Of a stretch of 6,463 nucleotides of DNA, positions 4,719-6,463 are shown in pieces. The position numbers and the translations under genes are program-made. How positions within the stretch are numbered: position 1 is the first letter of the stretch; each line of letters starts with the position of its first letter. The DNA is from Sphingomonadales bacterium. Lineage in GTDB: Bacteria > Pseudomonadota > Alphaproteobacteria > Sphingomonadales > Sphingomonadaceae. The stretch covers positions 1-6,463 of the forward strand of contig JAIXPM010000148.1 in NCBI GenBank assembly GCA_027486275.1, given 5' to 3'. The notes under the pieces were generated by a model. That model had not been told where the DNA came from. It made no database searches and saw only the letters and a program-made list of their open reading frames with translations.

Positions 4719-6463
4719 GACACACTTCTCACGATGAGGGGACGCGCCGTCATACGCACGGCAGCCCTCTCATGCAAGTCGCATAACGACATCTTTATAT
4801 CATTAATCGTCTCGCATCGCGCCGTGATGGTGCGCATCGTCCGGGGCGGCGGCGGTGGCCGGTGCCGTTCCACCAGCCACCCGGCCAGTGCCAGCAGCAG
4901 CGCCAGCACCGCCACCGGATACAGGCCCAACCGAGCGAACAAGGATTCGGGTTGCGGCGGTGGCAGGCTGGTCACGATGGTGCCAATCTCGCCCTGAGCC
5001 AGCGATGAGCGCACCCGGCCAAAGCCATCGACCACCGCGCTGATGCCGGTGGGGGTGGCCCGGGCCACCGGCAGCCGTTCCTCGATGGCGCGCAGCCGCG
5101 ATTGCGCCAGGTGCTGCGGCGGCCCCCAGGCGCCGAACCAGGCATCGTTGGAAACATTGGCGATCCAGCCTGGCCGGTTGCCCCGATCGGCCACGGCCTG
5201 CGGGAAGGCGATTTCGTAACAGATCATCGGCGACACGCTGGTGAAGCCCGGCAGCATCAGCGTGCGCGGGCCGGGACCGGCAGCAAAATCGAAATCGCCG
5301 GGGACGAGCCGGGCGATGCCCAGCGGCTCCAGCCAATCGCGCAACGGCACATATTCGCCCAACGGCACGAGGTGCGCCTTGTCGAACCGGGCGACGATGC
5401 GGCCGTCCCCGGCGATGGCAAACAGGCTGTTGGCATAGCGCGCCCCCATATTGCCTGCGCCATCGCGGTTGCGGCTCACCCCGGTGCCACCGGCCAGCAG
5501 CAGATCGCCGCGGCCGATGCTGCCAGCAATGCGGGCCAGCGCCGACGGATCGATTTCCACCAGCGCGTCGATGGCGCCTTCCGGCCACAGGATCAGCGTG
5601 GGCTTGCGCGGCAGCAGCGCAGTGCCGCCGCCGGCCTGTTCCGGCGTGGGCGCGGCAAGGCCGGGCGCCAGCTTGTTCTTCATCTCGCCCGTCACCTTGT
5701 CGGCACTGGGCGGCACCGGTGAGACCACGCCTTCGGTTTCGGTGAGCTCGCGCCGCGCCACTTCGGCATTCTGCAGCACCGGTCGGCCGGCTTGCGCAGC
5801 CTGGTTCAGCCCTTGCCGGGTGAGCCTGATATAGGTGGCAAGATGGCGTTCGGCAGCGGCGGCGTCATAGCGTTCATCCTGGCCAATGCCGGGCTGCACG
5901 ATCACCAGCGGCGTGCCGATGAACTCATTCTCGGTGATCATGCTGCCGCCCAGCAGTGCCAGCAGGAAGGTAGCCGCCAGCGTGGCGATGCCCGCCCCCC
6001 GCCAGCGGCCAGGATTGCGGACCAGCCACAGCAGCGCAACGCCGCAGGCCAGCGCCAGCATCGAAAGCCCGGTACTGCCCACCACCGAAGCCAGCTGTGC
6101 CACCGGCGTTTCCAGCCACATTGCCCCGGCCGGGTTCCAGGCAAAGCCGGTGAGCAATGTGCCGCGCAAGGTTTCGGCCAGCGGCCAGAGCGCCACCAGC
6201 CACAGCGCACGCGCCACCGGCTTCTTCGCCAGTCGCACCGCCAGTCCGGCCGGCAGCGCCACGAACAGCGCAAGATACATGGCGAGGCCGATCACCGCGA
6301 CCCAGCCCAGCGCGGCCGGCATCTTGGCCTGATAGGTGAAGGATGTGGCGATCCAGTTCAGCGACACGGCAAACATCGCTGTCCCGAACAGCCAGCCACG
6401 CCCAGCCGCCGCCCAGCCGCTGCCTGCGGTGACGACCAGATGGGCAAACAGTGCCAGGCCAAC
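4715..6463 (-). CDS. lnt: Apolipoprotein N-acyltransferase, N-terminus outside window
   Basis: This inner-membrane enzyme adds the third acyl chain to the N-terminal Cys of lipoproteins. The frame stays open to base 6463, adding 29 residues (V-G-L-A-L-F ... W-L-F-G-T-A) before the first visible Met at 6376, so that Met is internal. Numbering from it, membrane segments occur near 22-48, 53-75, 93-120 and 128-145. A nitrilase-fold domain follows, then a last membrane helix (486-502). The catalytic triad is visible: E266 (L-W-P-E-G), K333 ([14 protein letters not shown]) and C386 (M-I-C-Y-E); N409-D-A-W-F-G also fits. Two oddities stand out. A Pro/Ala-rich insertion of about 60 residues (196-257) lies before the catalytic Glu. 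A polar tail of about 41 residues follows R-P-P-P-P-P-R and runs across the presumed metK control region. The TGA stop (4715-4717) overlaps the metK start. Confidence 0.95.
   Translation of the reverse strand, partial: VGLALFAHLVVTAGSGWAAAGRGWLFGTAMFAVSLNWIATSFTYQAKMPAALGWVAVIGLAMYLALFVALPAGLAVRLAKKPVARALWLVALWPLAETLRGTLLTGFAWNPAGAMWLETPVAQLASVVGSTGLSMLALACGVALLWLVRNPGRWRGAGIATLAATFLLALLGGSMITENEFIGTPLVIVQPGIGQDERYDAAAAERHLATYIRLTRQGLNQAAQAGRPVLQNAEVARRELTETEGVVSPVPPSADKVTGEMKNKLAPGLAAPTPEQAGGGTALLPRKPTLILWPEGAIDALVEIDPSALARIAGSIGRGDLLLAGGTGVSRNRDGAGNMGARYANSLFAIAGDGRIVARFDKAHLVPLGEYVPLRDWLEPLGIARLVPGDFDFAAGPGPRTLMLPGFTSVSPMICYEIAFPQAVADRGNRPGWIANVSNDAWFGAWGPPQHLAQSRLRAIEERLPVARATPTGISAVVDGFGRVRSSLAQGEIGTIVTSLPPPQPESLFARLGLYPVAVLALLLALAGWLVERHRPPPPPRTMRTITARCETINDIKMSLCDLHERAAVRMTARPLIVRSVS
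4749..4777 (-). promoter_or_regulatory. Candidate promoter for metK
   Basis: On the minus strand TTGCAT (4772-4777) and TATGAC (4749-4754) are separated by 17 bases. Matches to the consensus are modest (three and four of six). A transcript would start near 4742, giving a leader of about 24 bases, too short for a known SAM riboswitch. The inverted repeat lies five bases upstream of the -35. An alternative -10, TATAAA (4794-4799), lies inside the inverted repeat but has no good -35. A metK promoter inside the lnt 3' end is plausible but unproven. Confidence 0.35.
4783..4798. promoter_or_regulatory. 16-bp inverted repeat upstream of metK, candidate SahR/SAM-type methionine operator
   Basis: The plus strand reads ATAACGA-CA-TCTTTAT, two seven-base arms with one mismatched pair. 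On the metK strand it is ATAAAGATGTCGTTAT. It sits 65 bases before the metK start in a notably AT-rich patch of otherwise GC-rich DNA. ArsR-family regulators of methionine/SAM metabolism (SahR type) in proteobacteria bind AT-rich palindromes of the form ATAAAGAT-ATCTTTAT, as far as I recall, and metK is a typical target. The palindrome and its position are seen directly; the regulator is inferred. The site lies inside the reading frame of the lnt 3' extension. Confidence 0.55.

Noticed and set aside
4719..4800. SAM riboswitch upstream of metK
   Set aside because: I looked for a structured leader and saw only a five-pair stem (4746-4750 with 4758-4762) and a short CTCA/TGAG pair. No SAM aptamer core was recognised. 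A covariance-model scan would settle it.
3549..4997. 482-codon open frame on the plus strand opposite metK and the lnt end
   Set aside because: MetK on the other strand is unmistakable. The antisense product has no family character and spans two unrelated genes, a common effect of high GC.

Overview
The window is GC-rich, tightly packed chromosomal DNA. It most likely comes from an alphaproteobacterium, probably Sphingomonadales. That placement is inferred from the MetK and Lnt sequence style, the lnt-metK order and the base composition; no database search was possible. There are seven protein genes, two of them cut by the window edges. No tRNA, rRNA, CRISPR array, insertion sequence or phage gene is visible.

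Left block (1-1762, + strand): the 3' end of a flavin-reductase-like gene overlaps by 11 bases a complete polytopic membrane protein of the oligosaccharide/lipopolysaccharide flippase type.

Middle block (1759-2992, - strand): a two-gene operon runs towards the flippase gene. It encodes a multi-spanning, histidine-bearing membrane protein of unrecognised family and a small exported cupin. The cupin stop and the flippase stop share the four bases CTAA. The cupin ribosome-binding site is built from the stop codon of the membrane-protein gene. A 129-base divergent gap (2993-3121) carries a plausible promoter for this operon and, on the other strand, leads into a small antibiotic-biosynthesis-monooxygenase (ABM) family gene.

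Right block (3122-6463): the ABM gene (+) converges on metK (-). The gap holds two GC-rich hairpins. These are also two diverged copies of the last seven codons plus stop of the ABM gene, which looks like the scar of a lost tandem paralogue. metK (S-adenosylmethionine synthetase) overlaps the end of lnt (apolipoprotein N-acyltransferase) by ATGA, both on the - strand, and lnt runs out of the window at its 5' end. The final ~41 codons of lnt pass through an AT-richer stretch that looks like a metK control region, with a 16-bp inverted repeat resembling a SahR-type methionine-regulon operator.

Functionally these are mostly housekeeping and envelope genes: SAM supply, lipoprotein maturation, glycan export and small redox enzymes. 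I see no convincing new multi-gene system. The points most worth checking are the ABM tail duplication, the lnt extension over the metK operator, the Lnt insertion ahead of the catalytic Glu, and the unrecognised membrane-protein/cupin pair.
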